50,739 nucleotides of DNA from Rikenellaceae bacterium (GCA_015059685.1 SUZW01000014.1:1-50739); one strand, 5' to 3'. Shown: positions 9,038 to 17,821, counted from the first letter of the stretch. The notes: a model not told the origin generated them from the letters alone. Made by a program: numbers and translations.

Positions 9038-9728
9038 CGTTATTATCCTTATTTAAGAGTGGGTATATCTTCTTCTCTATACGGGCGAATATCTCATCGG
9101 GCGAGGCCATTGCGCCCTCCGCATCGCTGCAATCTACGACAACAAGATTGTCGTCGCTCTCCGAAGCATTGAGATAGACCTCACGCACACGCTCCTGCAA
9201 CGACAACGACTGCTCGTGAATATCGGCTGCGCCATTCAGATAGCTGCGGTCATCGCCCTCACGCTGCTCGGTCAATCGCTTCTCGGTAAATGCAAACGGC
9301 ACATCGAGGAACAACGACACATCGGGACGAGGGATATTGTTGTATTCGTACTCGAGGTTTAATATCCAATCATTCAGCTGTTTGCGTGCGGCTACATCAT
9401 CTATTTTTGCACATTGGTAGCCGATATTCGAATAGACATATCTATCGACAATAACGACCTTGCCTTCGCTCTGCCACTTGCGAATTTGCGCAGCCGCATC
9501 GGCTCTATCGCCCGCATAAAGCAGGGCCACAATATATGGATCTACCTGCTCTACCGAGCCGAGTTCGCCACGCAGAAAGCGGGCTATCAACTCGCCATAC
9601 ACGGGGGCATCGAAACGAGGAAAGTGAAGATACTCACTCGCCACGCCTCGCTCGGCAAACATATCACGCAGCTTCTTTATTTGGGTAGATTTTCCTGCGC
9701 CATCAAGTCCTTCAAGTACTATAAACAT
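9018..9728 (-). CDS. tmk: Thymidylate kinase
   Basis: Phosphorylates dTMP to dTDP for DNA synthesis. The P-loop GLDGAGKST sits at residues 7-15, the DRY motif at DRYVYSNIGYQ (about 95), and the lid region at about 150 (REGDDRSY). The 236 residues slightly exceed the common 205-215 because of an extended C-terminus. The gene follows sufS by 37 nt, and that gap is filled by a TTAGCCA heptamer array which reads GGCTAATGG toward the tmk start. It overlaps the DoxX/MauE gene by 20 nt. It is probably read through from the suf operon. Confidence 0.93.
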   Translation of the reverse strand: MFIVLEGLDGAGKSTQIKKLRDMFAERGVASEYLHFPRFDAPVYGELIARFLRGELGSVEQVDPYIVALLYAGDRADAAAQIRKWQSEGKVVIVDRYVYSNIGYQCAKIDDVAARKQLNDWILNLEYEYNNIPRPDVSLFLDVPFAFTEKRLTEQREGDDRSYLNGAADIHEQSLSLQERVREVYLNASESDDNLVVVDCSDAEGAMASPDEIFARIEKKIYPLLNKDNNDVGTTK

Positions 9729-9740
9729 ATTTTTGGGCTT

Positions 9741-9775
9741 TTAGCCATTAGCCATTGGCCATTAGCTATTTTAAC
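9741..9775. repeat. Heptamer array (TTAGCCA type), 35 bp
   Basis: Units TTAGCCA, TTAGCCA, TTGGCCA, TTAGCTA and a T-rich end unit TTTTAAC. The sufS stop codon (9766-9768) lies in the fourth unit, and the array ends just before the tmk leader. Confidence 0.85.
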
Positions 9776-10986
9776 ATTCTAACTGCTCGTTTCAGAGCAG
9801 CAATAAAAGTATCTATATCTTCCTTATTCGTATAGAGCGCTATCGAGGCTCGAACCACTCCATTGGTGCCGTAGCGAGTCATCGTAGGCTCGGCACAGTG
9901 GTGTCCCGTACGCACAGCAACACCCATCTTGTCGAGTATCATTCCGATATCGTAGTGGTCACACCCCTCGACATTGAAGGATATAATTGGCGATTTATCC
10001 TCCGTAGTGCCGTAGATGCGTAGCCCCTCAATCTGCTGTAACTGCTCGGTTGCATAGTCGAGCAACCCCTTTTCGTGCTTTGCGACCTCCTCGGCATTGA
10101 GGCTCTGCAAAAAGCGTATCGCCTCGGCCAAGCCGACAGCACCGATATAGTTCGATGTTCCGGCCTCGAACTTCAACGGAAGAGGTGCGTAGGTGGTCTT
10201 TGCAAACGACACCTTATCGACCATATCGCCACCGCCCATATATGGCGGCATATTATCGAGCAGTTCTCGCTTGCCGTACAGTACGCCTATACCCGTAGGG
10301 CCATAGAGTTTATGTCCCGAAAATGCGTAGAAATCGCAATCGAGAGCCTTCACATCTACCCCACCATGGACAACGCCCTGACAGCCATCAACCAAGACTA
10401 CAGCACCCACCGAATGGGCCTTTGCGATAATCTTCTCGAGTGGAGGGCGTGTACCAAGCGTATTCGATGCCTGCGTCACGGCAACCATCTTCGTATGTTC
10501 GTCGATAAGTGTATCGAGTTTATCGAGTTCCAACGCACCATTATCGGCAACGGGTATAACCCGCAGCTCCGCACCCGTGCGCTCGGCAATCAACTGCCAA
10601 GGCACAATATTCGAGTGGTGTTCAATCTCACTCACAACGATATTGTCGCCCTCGCACAGATTTGCTCCGCCCCACGATGCTGCGACCAAGTTTATCGACA
10701 TTGTAGCACCCGAGGTGAAGATTATCTCCTCACGGCACTCGGCACCGACAAATCGACGCACCACCTCTCTCGCCTCCTCGTATCGTGCCGTCATCTCCTC
10801 CGACAGCAGATGCACGCCACGATGGATATTGGCGTTTTCGTTCAGGAGCAGTTCCGACATCCTCTCGACCACGCACAACGGCTTCTGTGCCGTAGCTGCG
10901 CTATCGAGATAGACAAGCCTACGGCCATAGACCGAGCGTTCAAGCAACGGAAATTGCGAACGGATATTTTCCAATTCGAGACTCAC
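9766..10986 (-). CDS. sufS: Cysteine desulfurase SufS
   Basis: Pyridoxal-phosphate enzyme that takes sulfur from cysteine for Fe-S cluster assembly. Group II desulfurase features: the Schiff-base lysine in FSGHKLYGPTGIG (about residue 225), the His in the NTLGTRPP/DGCQGVVHG region, and the active cysteine in RTGHHCAEPTM (about 360). Length 406 matches SufS. It follows sufD by 5 nt and closes the sufBCDS cluster. Its TAG stop codon falls inside the heptamer repeat array 9741-9775. Confidence 0.95.
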   Translation of the reverse strand: MSLELENIRSQFPLLERSVYGRRLVYLDSAATAQKPLCVVERMSELLLNENANIHRGVHLLSEEMTARYEEAREVVRRFVGAECREEIIFTSGATMSINLVAASWGGANLCEGDNIVVSEIEHHSNIVPWQLIAERTGAELRVIPVADNGALELDKLDTLIDEHTKMVAVTQASNTLGTRPPLEKIIAKAHSVGAVVLVDGCQGVVHGGVDVKALDCDFYAFSGHKLYGPTGIGVLYGKRELLDNMPPYMGGGDMVDKVSFAKTTYAPLPLKFEAGTSNYIGAVGLAEAIRFLQSLNAEEVAKHEKGLLDYATEQLQQIEGLRIYGTTEDKSPIISFNVEGCDHYDIGMILDKMGVAVRTGHHCAEPTMTRYGTNGVVRASIALYTNKEDIDTFIAALKRAVRMLK

Positions 10987-10991
10987 GACTA

Positions 10992-11792
10992 TCAGCTAAA
11001 ACTAAATGTTATAAACTCCTTCAACTCCTCCACATCGCACTTATCGACGATATCCTCCACGAAGCCCTCGAGCAACATACGCTCGGCAACATCGCACGGG
11101 ATACCACGCTGGCGCATATAGTAGAGCGACTGCTCATCGAGCTGACCCACAGTCGAGCCGTGCGAGCACTTCACATCGTCGGCATATATCTCCAACTGCG
11201 GCTCGGAGTATATCCTGCCGCCATCGAGTTCGATATTTCGGTTTATCTGCTCGGCATCTGTGTGCTGTGCATCCTGCGCCACATAGACCAACCCCTTAAA
11301 CTCTGCCGTTGCACGACCCATAGCCACGCCCTTTACCGCTGTGCGACTCTTGCAGTCGGGCACCAAGTGGCGTGTCACAACCTTTGTCGAGGCGTGCATC
11401 CTGCCCGAAGCGACCATAACGCCATAGAGTGTGGCTTCAGCGTGTCGGCCATTCAACAATATCTCATACGAGGTGTGCGCACCCCCCATCAACAGATGTA
11501 CAACACGACACACACTGCCCTCCTCCTGCTCTATCGTTACCGAGGCGTACTTCTCCGAGCCATAGACCTCCGTGAGCGAGAGGTTTGCTCCGTGCGCAAG
11601 TTTTACCACAAGCGACGAAGGGGTCTGCTCCTCGTGCCAAACAACAATCTTCACAGGGCGTGATGTCACGACCTCAATCTGCGCAGCCCTCTCGCTCACG
11701 ACAAGAGGCAACGCAGTGTCGGTCGTATCGTCGATACGGCCACCCTTGAAGGCCTTTAGCACCCCCGCTTCTATAAGTTTCTCAAGCACCAT
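10992..11792 (-). CDS. sufD: Fe-S assembly scaffold protein SufD, short form
   Basis: Partner of SufB and SufC in the SufBC2D scaffold that builds Fe-S clusters. The C-terminal core is intact: right-handed beta-helix region, VKCSHGSTVGQLDEQSLYYMRQRGI near residue 210-235 and AERMLLEGFVEDIV. The protein has only 266 residues, whereas SufD is commonly 400-450; the N-terminal helical domain is reduced to a few dozen residues. No frame upstream can restore it because sufC ends 3 nt before its start. Either this lineage uses a short SufD or an ancestral deletion occurred. Confidence 0.9.
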   Translation of the reverse strand: MVLEKLIEAGVLKAFKGGRIDDTTDTALPLVVSERAAQIEVVTSRPVKIVVWHEEQTPSSLVVKLAHGANLSLTEVYGSEKYASVTIEQEEGSVCRVVHLLMGGAHTSYEILLNGRHAEATLYGVMVASGRMHASTKVVTRHLVPDCKSRTAVKGVAMGRATAEFKGLVYVAQDAQHTDAEQINRNIELDGGRIYSEPQLEIYADDVKCSHGSTVGQLDEQSLYYMRQRGIPCDVAERMLLEGFVEDIVDKCDVEELKEFITFSFS

Positions 11793-11795
11793 CGC

Positions 11796-12548
11796 CTACT
11801 CCTTATAGTCGTTAATAAGCCAATCGTAACCATCCTTTTCGAGCTTCAAAGCCAACGACTTATCGCCCGAATAGATAATCTTGCCCTTGTAGAGCACATG
11901 CACAAAGTCTGGCACGATATAGTCCAGCAGTCGCTGGTAGTGGGTAATCACAACCGTAGCGTTCTGCGGTGTATGCAACTTCGTAACGCCCGTAGCAACG
12001 ATACGCAGAGCGTCGATATCCAAACCCGAGTCGGTCTCGTCGAGTATCGACAACTTTGGCTCGAGCATCGCCATCTGGAAGATCTCGTTCTTCTTCTTCT
12101 CGCCACCCGAAAAACCCTCATTCACGGCACGAGATGTGAGCTTCACATCCAACTCCACGACCTTTGCCTTCTCACGCATCATCTTCAAGAACTCGGCAGC
12201 TGTCAGAGGCTCCTCGCCACGAGCTTTGCGCTGCTCGGCAACGGCCGTCTTCATAAAGTTGGCCATCGTAACACCCGGTATCTCCACAGGGTATTGGAAG
12301 CCGAGGAACAAACCCTTTCTTGCCCTCTCCTCGATTGACATCGTGCGCAACTCCTCACCCTCAAACGAGAGTTCGTCGGCCTCGACCTCAAACTTATCGC
12401 TACCGGCTATAACCGATGCCAGCGTACTCTTGCCCGAGCCGTTAGGGCCCATTATGGCGTGTACCTCGCCCGCCTTAACCTCGAAATCTATTCCTCGAAG
12501 TATCTCCTTGCCATCGACCGATGCGTGAAGGTTTTTTATCTTTAACAT
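11796..12548 (-). CDS. sufC: Fe-S assembly ATPase SufC
   Basis: ABC-type ATPase that powers the SufBCD scaffold. Walker A is GPNGSGKSTLA (about residue 35-45), the ABC signature region is EGFSGGEKKKNEIFQMA (about 145-160), Walker B is LSILDETDSGLD, and the switch histidine is in VVITHYQR. Length 250 is normal. It lies between sufB (gap 197 nt, filled with repeats) and sufD (3 nt). Confidence 0.96.
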   Translation of the reverse strand: MLKIKNLHASVDGKEILRGIDFEVKAGEVHAIMGPNGSGKSTLASVIAGSDKFEVEADELSFEGEELRTMSIEERARKGLFLGFQYPVEIPGVTMANFMKTAVAEQRKARGEEPLTAAEFLKMMREKAKVVELDVKLTSRAVNEGFSGGEKKKNEIFQMAMLEPKLSILDETDSGLDIDALRIVATGVTKLHTPQNATVVITHYQRLLDYIVPDFVHVLYKGKIIYSGDKSLALKLEKDGYDWLINDYKE

Positions 12549-12561
12549 CTCTCTTTTTGTT

Positions 12562-12596
12562 ATTGCTATTAGCCATTAGCCATTGGCCATTAGCTT
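12562..12596. repeat. Heptamer array (TTAGCCA type), 35 bp
   Basis: Units ATTGCTA, TTAGCCA, TTAGCCA, TTGGCCA, TTAGCTT followed by TTTGTTTTT. It lies 14-48 nt upstream of the sufC start and reads GGCTAATGG toward it. Confidence 0.8.
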
Positions 12597-12640
12597 TTGT
12601 TTTTAATTTTTCTGTTTTTGTTTTGCAAACTCTCACCCTT

Positions 12641-12701
12641 ATCACGGCGCAACCTTTTTTAGGGGTTGTTAGAGGTTATTAGGGGCTATTAGGGGTGCGC
12701 T
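12641..12701. repeat. Composite repeat D, copy 1 (ATCACGGCGCA ... TGCGCT with a TTAGGGG 10-mer array)
   Basis: The left boundary is ATCACGGCGCA and the right boundary GTGCGCT, with 10-bp units of the form GGGGCTATTA between. The same layout recurs at 42136-42192 and inverted at 25309-25370. It lies in the sufC-sufB gap. Confidence 0.7.
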
Positions 12702-12707
12702 GAAAGT

Positions 12708-12742
12708 AATTCTTAATTTTTAATTCTTAATTTTTAATTTGG
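12708..12742. repeat. Heptamer array (AATTCTT/AATTTTT), 35 bp
   Basis: Exactly five 7-bp units: AATTCTT, AATTTTT, AATTCTT, AATTTTT, AATTTGG. It ends 3 nt before the sufB stop codon. Confidence 0.8.
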
Positions 12743-12745
12743 CAT

Positions 12746-14191
12746 TTAGCCCACGCTACCCTCCAAACTTATAGAAAGCAATTTTTGCGCCTCCACCGCA
12801 AACTCCATCGGCAACTTCTGCAACACCTCACGGGCATAGCCTCCGACAATCATACCCACAGCATCCTCGGTCGAGAGGCCACGCTGTCGGCAGTAGAAGA
12901 GCTGCTCCTCGGATATCTTCGAGGTTGTAGCCTCGTGCTCGAGCTGTGCCGAGGCGTTGTGACACTCCACAGTAGGGAATGTGTGCGCACCGCACCTATC
13001 GCCAATGAGCAACGAGTCGCACTGCGAGTAGTTGCGGGCATTATCGGCCTTTGCTCCCACCTTCACCAAGCCTCGATAGGCGTTCTGCGACTGCCCTGCC
13101 GAGATACCCTTCGACACGATACGGCTACGGGTATTACGACCTATATGTATCATCTTCGTACCCGTATCCGCCTGCTGGAAGTTGTTGGTCATAGCCACCG
13201 AGTAGAACTCTCCAACCGAGTTGTCGCCCGCAAGCACACAGCTCGGATACTTCCAAGTTATGGCCGAGCCTGTCTCGACCTGTGTCCACGAGAGGTGGGC
13301 ATTTTCACGGCACAAGCCACGCTTGGTTACGAAGTTGAAGATACCACCCTTGCCATCCTTGTCGCCAGGATACCAATTCTGCACGGTCGAGTATTTGACC
13401 TCCGCATCTCGCTCCACGATAATCTCCACCACGGCTGCGTGCAGCTGATTTTCGTCACGCTGCGGTGCTGTGCAACCCTCCAAATAGCTGACATACGCCC
13501 CCTCGTCAGCCACAATAAGCGTACGCTCGAACTGGCCAGTGCCTCGTGCATTTATACGGAAGTAGGTCGAGAGCTCCACCGGACAACGCACACCCTTCGG
13601 GATGTAGCAGAACGAGCCATCCGAGAAGACTGCCGTATTCAGTGCTGCATAGAAGTTGTCGGTATATGGCACCACCGAGCCGAGGTATTTTCGCACTAAC
13701 TCGGGGTGGTTGCGCACCGCCTCCGAGATTGGGCAGAAGATAATACCCTTCTCGGCCAACGCCTCCTGAAAGGTCGTCTTAACCGACACCGAGTCGAACA
13801 CGGCATCAACGGCTACACCCGCCAAGACCTTCTGCTCCTCCAACGGAATACCGAGTTTATCGAATGTGGCCTTGAGTTCGGGATCGACCTCATCCATCGA
13901 CGAGAGTGCCTTCTGCTTCTTTGGCTCTGCGTAGTAGATTATGTCGTTAAAATCTATCTCCGGAATATCGAGGTGGCCCCACTGCGGATGCTTCATCGTC
14001 AGCCAATGGCGGTAGGCCTTCAGACGCAGTTCGAGCATCCATTCGGGCTCACCCTTCTTCTGCGATATCAGACGAATTATGCCCTCGTTCAGACCCTTGG
14101 GCACCGTTTCGGTCTCGATATCGGAGGTGAAGCCGTACTTGTAGTCCGACTCCTCGATAGTGGTCTTAATATCTAAATTTTGCTCTTTCAT
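12746..14191 (-). CDS. sufB: Fe-S assembly scaffold protein SufB
   Basis: Core scaffold on which Fe-S clusters are built with SufC and SufD. Family features: DWDxPxEM-like start region replaced by [34 protein letters not shown], the conserved cysteine in [21 protein letters not shown], and the C-terminal [28 protein letters not shown]. About 481 residues from [11 protein letters not shown], normal for SufB. The longest frame reaches 14230, but the -7 box at 14228-14235 puts the transcript start near 14222, so ATG 14191 is the right start. It is first in the order sufB-C-D-S. Confidence 0.95.
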   Translation of the reverse strand: MKEQNLDIKTTIEESDYKYGFTSDIETETVPKGLNEGIIRLISQKKGEPEWMLELRLKAYRHWLTMKHPQWGHLDIPEIDFNDIIYYAEPKKQKALSSMDEVDPELKATFDKLGIPLEEQKVLAGVAVDAVFDSVSVKTTFQEALAEKGIIFCPISEAVRNHPELVRKYLGSVVPYTDNFYAALNTAVFSDGSFCYIPKGVRCPVELSTYFRINARGTGQFERTLIVADEGAYVSYLEGCTAPQRDENQLHAAVVEIIVERDAEVKYSTVQNWYPGDKDGKGGIFNFVTKRGLCRENAHLSWTQVETGSAITWKYPSCVLAGDNSVGEFYSVAMTNNFQQADTGTKMIHIGRNTRSRIVSKGISAGQSQNAYRGLVKVGAKADNARNYSQCDSLLIGDRCGAHTFPTVECHNASAQLEHEATTSKISEEQLFYCRQRGLSTEDAVGMIVGGYAREVLQKLPMEFAVEAQKLLSISLEGSVG

Positions 14192-14227
14192 TTCGTTCGT
14201 AAAACTTGTATCGCAGATACAATCGTG

Positions 14228-14259
14228 CAAATATAGTGAAAAGTTGGGGACTTTTCAAA
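14228..14259 (-). promoter_or_regulatory. Promoter of the suf operon
   Basis: On the minus strand TATATTTG at 14228-14235 with TTTG at 14256-14259, spacer 20 nt: a textbook Bacteroidota promoter. It gives a ~30-nt leader to sufB. Confidence 0.8.
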
Positions 14260-14291
14260 TTAAAAATGGAGAATTGAGAATTAAGAGTTGT
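14257..14291. repeat. Degenerate heptamer array (GAATTGA type), 35 bp
   Basis: Units AAATTAA, AAATGGA, GAATTGA, GAATTAA, GAGTTGT followed by TTTTGGGGG. It overlaps the -33 element of the suf promoter. Confidence 0.6.
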
Positions 14292-14320
14292 TTTTGGGGG
14301 CTTTTAGCCGACTAATTAGA

Positions 14321-14490
14321 GATGACATTCAATGACATTCGGGCTTGCGCCCTTAATAACATTCAATGGCATTCGCGCTCTTGCAGAGTGCTTAATGGCA
14401 TAAAATAACGATTTGTCGGCTTGCCATTCAATGCCATTCAGCGAACAAAGTGAGCGCATGCCATTCGTTGTCATTCAATGCCATTATCAG
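14321..14490. repeat. Composite hairpin repeat A, copy 1 (inverted relative to copies 2-4)
   Basis: Spacers of the form CATTCAATGCCATTC separate small hairpins: GGGC-TTGC-GCCC (14341-14352), CTCT-TGC-AGAG (14378-14388) and GCGAACAAAGTGAGCGC (14441-14457). The reverse complement matches the element at 49013-49192 closely, including GCGCTCACTTTGTTCGC. This fills most of the 370-bp gap between sufB and the nitroreductase gene; no gene is seen in that gap. Confidence 0.8.
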
Positions 14491-14495
14491 AAAAA

Positions 14496-14530
14496 GCTAA
14501 TGGCTAATAGCTAAAAGCTAATGGCTTTTT
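14496..14530. repeat. Heptamer array (GCTAATG type), 35 bp
   Basis: Exactly five units: GCTAATG, GCTAATA, GCTAAAA, GCTAATG, GCTTTTT. It ends 2 nt before the -7 box of the nitroreductase gene, so it occupies the place of the upstream promoter region. Confidence 0.85.
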
Positions 14531-14532
14531 AT

Positions 14533-14540
14533 TATCTTTG
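14533..14540 (+). promoter_or_regulatory. -7 promoter box of the nitroreductase gene
   Basis: TATCTTTG, directly downstream of a heptamer array. The predicted start near 14547 selects ATG 14564 over ATG 14552. Confidence 0.75.
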
Positions 14541-14563
14541 CGCCAGAAAAGATGCAAACAACT

Positions 14564-15073
14564 ATGAAAAACTTTTTAGAATTGGTTACCGAGCGTTACT
14601 CGGCTCGTGCCTACAGCGACCGCAAGGTCGAACAGGAGAAGATTGACTATATACTCGAGTGTGCAAGGCTTGCACCTTCGGCAGTGAATTTCCAGCCGTG
14701 GCGATTTATCATCGTCGAGAGCGAAGAGAAGCGCACTGCCCTGCACGCCTGCTATGCGCAGGAGTGGTTTCAGCAGGCTCCACTCTATATCGTAGTGTGT
14801 GGCGATAAGTCGCAGTCGTGGACCCGCAAGCGTGACGGTCACGACCATGCCGACATAGACGCAGCCATCGCCACCGAGCACATCTGCTTGGCTGCGACCG
14901 AGGTGGGTCTTGGCTCGTGCTGGGTGTGCAACTTCCGCCCGCAGGTGGTAAATGAGGTTCTCGGGCTCGAGGGAGATATCTATCCCGTAGCGATAGTTCC
15001 TCTCGGTTACGCCACCGACACCCCAACCCTCAAAAAGCGAAAATCGCTCGACGAGATTTTGGAGAGGATATAA
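14564..15073 (+). CDS. Nitroreductase family FMN-dependent oxidoreductase
   Basis: A 169-residue flavoprotein of the nitroreductase fold, which reduces nitro compounds, quinones or other acceptors with NAD(P)H. Motifs: ERYSARAYSDRKVE at the start, LAPSAVNFQPWRFIIV (FMN contacts) and the C-terminal AATEVGLGSCWVCNF and VPLGYATDTP. Single gene with its own promoter and terminator. The ATG at 14552 would leave almost no leader, so 14564 is preferred. The natural substrate cannot be told from sequence. Confidence 0.9.
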   Translation: MKNFLELVTERYSARAYSDRKVEQEKIDYILECARLAPSAVNFQPWRFIIVESEEKRTALHACYAQEWFQQAPLYIVVCGDKSQSWTRKRDGHDHADIDAAIATEHICLAATEVGLGSCWVCNFRPQVVNEVLGLEGDIYPVAIVPLGYATDTPTLKKRKSLDEILERI

Positions 15074-15076
15074 AAC

Positions 15077-15108
15077 AAAAGCGATGAGCCCAAACTCATC
15101 GCTTTTTT
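15077..15108 (+). terminator. Intrinsic terminator between nitroreductase and the EEP genes
   Basis: A 12-bp stem with core GCGATGAG (15081-15088) pairing with CTCATCGC (15095-15102), a six-base loop and a T run. Both arms carry A/T tracts, so it can serve the convergent minus-strand operon as well. Confidence 0.85.
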
Positions 15109-15127
15109 ACTTCGTTACGGAGGCTCT

Positions 15128-16060
15128 CTACTTGCTCTTCTTGCCTTTGCTCAAGGTTACCCACGCCTGTACAAAGTAGTGGTCCGAAACACACTTAACC
15201 TCTCTATCCTCGCCCTTAACCTCTACAGGAGCCGAGGTCTCCATCTCTCGCTCGGCCGACTTCAAGTCACGATAGTAGTGGTATGTGAGTACACCATAAC
15301 GACTGACATTCATATCGTTAGCCACGAAGATATGGTCTATTCGGTGTGAGGTGTAACGACCCGGGTTGAAGCCATTGAATGTTCCCGTAGGGGCAAAGCG
15401 ATACTTCGCCACCTCGTAGCAATCTTTCAACTCGCCCGACTTGGCAAAGACATTGTAGGCGTTGCTGCCCTGTATCACATTAAAGTCGCCCGTAACAATA
15501 ACATTCGAGCCACTTGGGCACATCGACCTGATAGTTGCAAGTATCAGGTTCGCACCCTCCATCTGCGCCACCTTGCCACGGTGGTCGAGGTGGGTGTTGA
15601 AGTGGTAGAACTTAACCTTCGTGAGCTTATCCTGGAACAAGCCCCAAGTGCAAATTCGACGGCACAGACCATCCCAGCCCTTCGACACCACATCAGGAGT
15701 ATCCGAGAGCCAGAAAGTTCCGCCCTTGATAAACTTCACACGGTTGCGGTTGTAGAATATCGGACTAAACTCACCTCGCTCCTGGCCATCGTCACGAGCC
15801 ACACCGATATGGTCGTAGTCGGGCATACGCTTCAACATATCGTCGAGCTGCACCTTCGTCACCTCCTGGGCTCCGAACACATCGAAATGCTCGTGGTTGA
15901 GCACCGCACACATCTGATCACGACGCTCACGCCAACCATTATGTCTTTTGTAGTCACCTTCAGCAGCGTAGCGAACATTCACCGAGCCGACATTCAACTC
16001 CTGCGCCATTGCCACAACAGCAAAGAGCAGTACCACCAATGTTGTAAAAACTCTCTTCAT
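15128..16060 (-). CDS. Secreted endonuclease/exonuclease/phosphatase (EEP) family protein, copy 1
   Basis: A 310-residue Mg-dependent phosphoesterase of the EEP superfamily (the fold of DNase I and sphingomyelinase). A signal peptide MKRVFTTLVVLLFAVVAMAQ precedes the domain. Motifs: NVRYAAEGDYKRHNGW, the Glu in VFGAQEVTKVQ, FNTHLDHRG, VTGDFNVIQGSNAY, RIDHIFV and the final SDHYFVQ. The tandem neighbour at 16081-16986 is a clear paralogue with the same layout, and a third EEP domain lies at 33752-36199. It follows copy 2 by 20 nt in one operon headed by ispE. The substrate could be a nucleic acid, a sugar phosphate or a phospholipid head group; this is not decided by the sequence. Confidence 0.88.
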   Translation of the reverse strand: MKRVFTTLVVLLFAVVAMAQELNVGSVNVRYAAEGDYKRHNGWRERRDQMCAVLNHEHFDVFGAQEVTKVQLDDMLKRMPDYDHIGVARDDGQERGEFSPIFYNRNRVKFIKGGTFWLSDTPDVVSKGWDGLCRRICTWGLFQDKLTKVKFYHFNTHLDHRGKVAQMEGANLILATIRSMCPSGSNVIVTGDFNVIQGSNAYNVFAKSGELKDCYEVAKYRFAPTGTFNGFNPGRYTSHRIDHIFVANDMNVSRYGVLTYHYYRDLKSAEREMETSAPVEVKGEDREVKCVSDHYFVQAWVTLSKGKKSK

Positions 16061-16080
16061 AGCTTCTCTATTCTAAATAA

Positions 16081-16986
16081 TTAACGATTTTTCTTCGCAC
16101 CTTTCAGTTTGAGCCACACCTGCACAGCGTAGTGGTCGGAGATGTTCTTAATCTCACGATTTTCGCTCTTCACGGAGGTTGTTGCATCACCCTCCTTTGC
16201 CAAATAGTAGTGGTATGCAAGCACTCCGTAACGGCTCACACTGATATCTTTCGTCACAAAAATATGGTCAATGCGGAGCGTGGTATAGCAGCTCGGATTG
16301 AAGCCATTGAATGTTCCCGTAGGGGCAAAACGATATCTTGCAACTTCGTAGCTGTCGTTGAACAACTCGTTGTCGGCCAACACCTTATATGGCTCACTCA
16401 TCTGTGTCACATTAAAGTCACCCATAACGATACTATTCACCCCCTTGCAGCGCTTTGCGACATAGTCGGCAACGAGTTTCATCGCCTCGGCACGAGCCTG
16501 AACGCCACGATGGTCGAGGTGAACATTGAACACATAAAACTTCACCTTCGAGAGCTTATCTCGGAACATAGCCCAAGTGCAGATGCGTGGATACTTGGCA
16601 TCCCACCCCTTCGACACAACATCGGGGGTCTGCGACAGCCAGAATGTACCGCTATCCAAAAGCTCTACTCGCTCCTTGCGGTAGAACAATGCACAATGCT
16701 CGCCCTTGCTTCCGCCATCACGGCCCTCACCGACATAGGCATAGTCGGGGCAACGCTTCACGATATCATTGAGCTGCACCCTCCTACCCTCCTGTGTACC
16801 AAACACATCGAAGGCCTCGTGATTTATAAACCCGGCAAGCACATCCCGCCTCTGGGTCCAACCATTGTTGTTCTCGTAATCCTTCTTGGAGTTGTTGCGC
16901 AGGTTAAACGACGCCACATTCAACTCCTGTGCCGACACAATCGACACCAACAGCATTAAGCCGACAAACATTAAAATTCGCTTCAT
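16081..16986 (-). CDS. Secreted EEP family protein, copy 2
   Basis: A 301-residue paralogue of the next gene, with signal peptide MKRILMFVGLMLLVSIVSAQ. Catalytic motifs: FGTQEGRRVQLN, FNVHLDHRGVQ, VMGDFNVTQMSEPY, RIDHIFVTKD, ISDHYAVQVW. Its start overlaps the ispE stop by four bases (ATGA), so translation is coupled to ispE. The two paralogues share long identical stretches such as FAPTGTFNGFNP and TPDVVSKGWD, which points to tandem duplication. Confidence 0.88.
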   Translation of the reverse strand: MKRILMFVGLMLLVSIVSAQELNVASFNLRNNSKKDYENNNGWTQRRDVLAGFINHEAFDVFGTQEGRRVQLNDIVKRCPDYAYVGEGRDGGSKGEHCALFYRKERVELLDSGTFWLSQTPDVVSKGWDAKYPRICTWAMFRDKLSKVKFYVFNVHLDHRGVQARAEAMKLVADYVAKRCKGVNSIVMGDFNVTQMSEPYKVLADNELFNDSYEVARYRFAPTGTFNGFNPSCYTTLRIDHIFVTKDISVSRYGVLAYHYYLAKEGDATTSVKSENREIKNISDHYAVQVWLKLKGAKKNR

Positions 16987-17786
16987 AGTTGCTCTATATG
17001 AATTATCTCGTTTTCAATTCCATACGGCACACTCTCGAAGAGTCCGAACACCGCAGACCCCGAGCCCGACATTGAGGCATACAATGCCCCATCGGCAATA
17101 AATCTTGCCTTTAATGCCCCAATTGTCGGGTGGAGCTCAAAGATATGCTTTTCGAAGTCATTTTTAACATTTTGCTGCCACTCGCAGATAGGAGCAGTCA
17201 GCCGTTCCGCAAGTGGGATTTGAGGCACAAAAGGTCGCACTCCCGAGTAGGCCTCTCGGGTGGAAACGGCATCTTCGGGCTTTGCGACAACGAGGTATAA
17301 ACCTTTTAAGTTCAACTCTATATCACGCATAACCTCACCTCTTGATGTACATAGCTGCGGAGTATTGCGTACAAAGAAGGCTGTATCACTGCCAAGTTCG
17401 GATGCAAGAGCTATCAGCTGCTCCTCCGAAAGCGACAAATCGAACATCTTATTAACGCCCAAAATCACTGCTGTAGCGTCGCTCGAGCCACTACCCAAGC
17501 CTGCTCCGAAGGGCACTCGTTTGTCGAGCGTAATATGCACCTCGCCAACGCCATAGCGTTGCTGCATAAGTCGCAGAGCCTTCATACACAGATTTTGCTC
17601 GGCAGGACAATCTATGGCTATGCCCTTTGTCGTCAGCTCCGACTCCCCCTGCGCAGGTTCCAACTCAACGATATCGTAGAGCCCCGCAACGGGCAACATA
17701 ACCGTCTCGAGGTCGTGAAAACCATCCTCACGACGACGCAAGACATCGAGTCCCAAGTTTATTTTACAGTTCGCACGCAAAATCAT
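16983..17786 (-). CDS. ispE: 4-diphosphocytidyl-2-C-methyl-D-erythritol kinase
   Basis: Fourth-step kinase of the MEP isoprenoid pathway. GHMP-kinase features: ANCKINLGLDVLRRREDGFHDLETVM at the N-terminus, the ATP loop VPFGAGLGSGSSDATAVI (about residues 92-110) and the C-terminal GSGSAVFGLFE. Length 267 is normal. The -7 box TATATTTG at 17791-17798 places the transcript start at about the A of ATG 17786, so the message may be leaderless. It leads the operon with the two EEP genes, which has no obvious metabolic logic. Confidence 0.94.
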   Translation of the reverse strand: MILRANCKINLGLDVLRRREDGFHDLETVMLPVAGLYDIVELEPAQGESELTTKGIAIDCPAEQNLCMKALRLMQQRYGVGEVHITLDKRVPFGAGLGSGSSDATAVILGVNKMFDLSLSEEQLIALASELGSDTAFFVRNTPQLCTSRGEVMRDIELNLKGLYLVVAKPEDAVSTREAYSGVRPFVPQIPLAERLTAPICEWQQNVKNDFEKHIFELHPTIGALKARFIADGALYASMSGSGSAVFGLFESVPYGIENEIIHIEQL

Positions 17787-17790
17787 AGTG

Positions 17791-17798
17791 CAAATATA
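17791..17798 (-). promoter_or_regulatory. -7 box of ispE
   Basis: TATATTTG on the minus strand, ending 5 nt before the start codon, so the predicted transcript begins at or next to the ATG. Confidence 0.65.
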
Positions 17799-17821
17799 AT
17801 ATTTTTTTGCAAAAAAATCAC

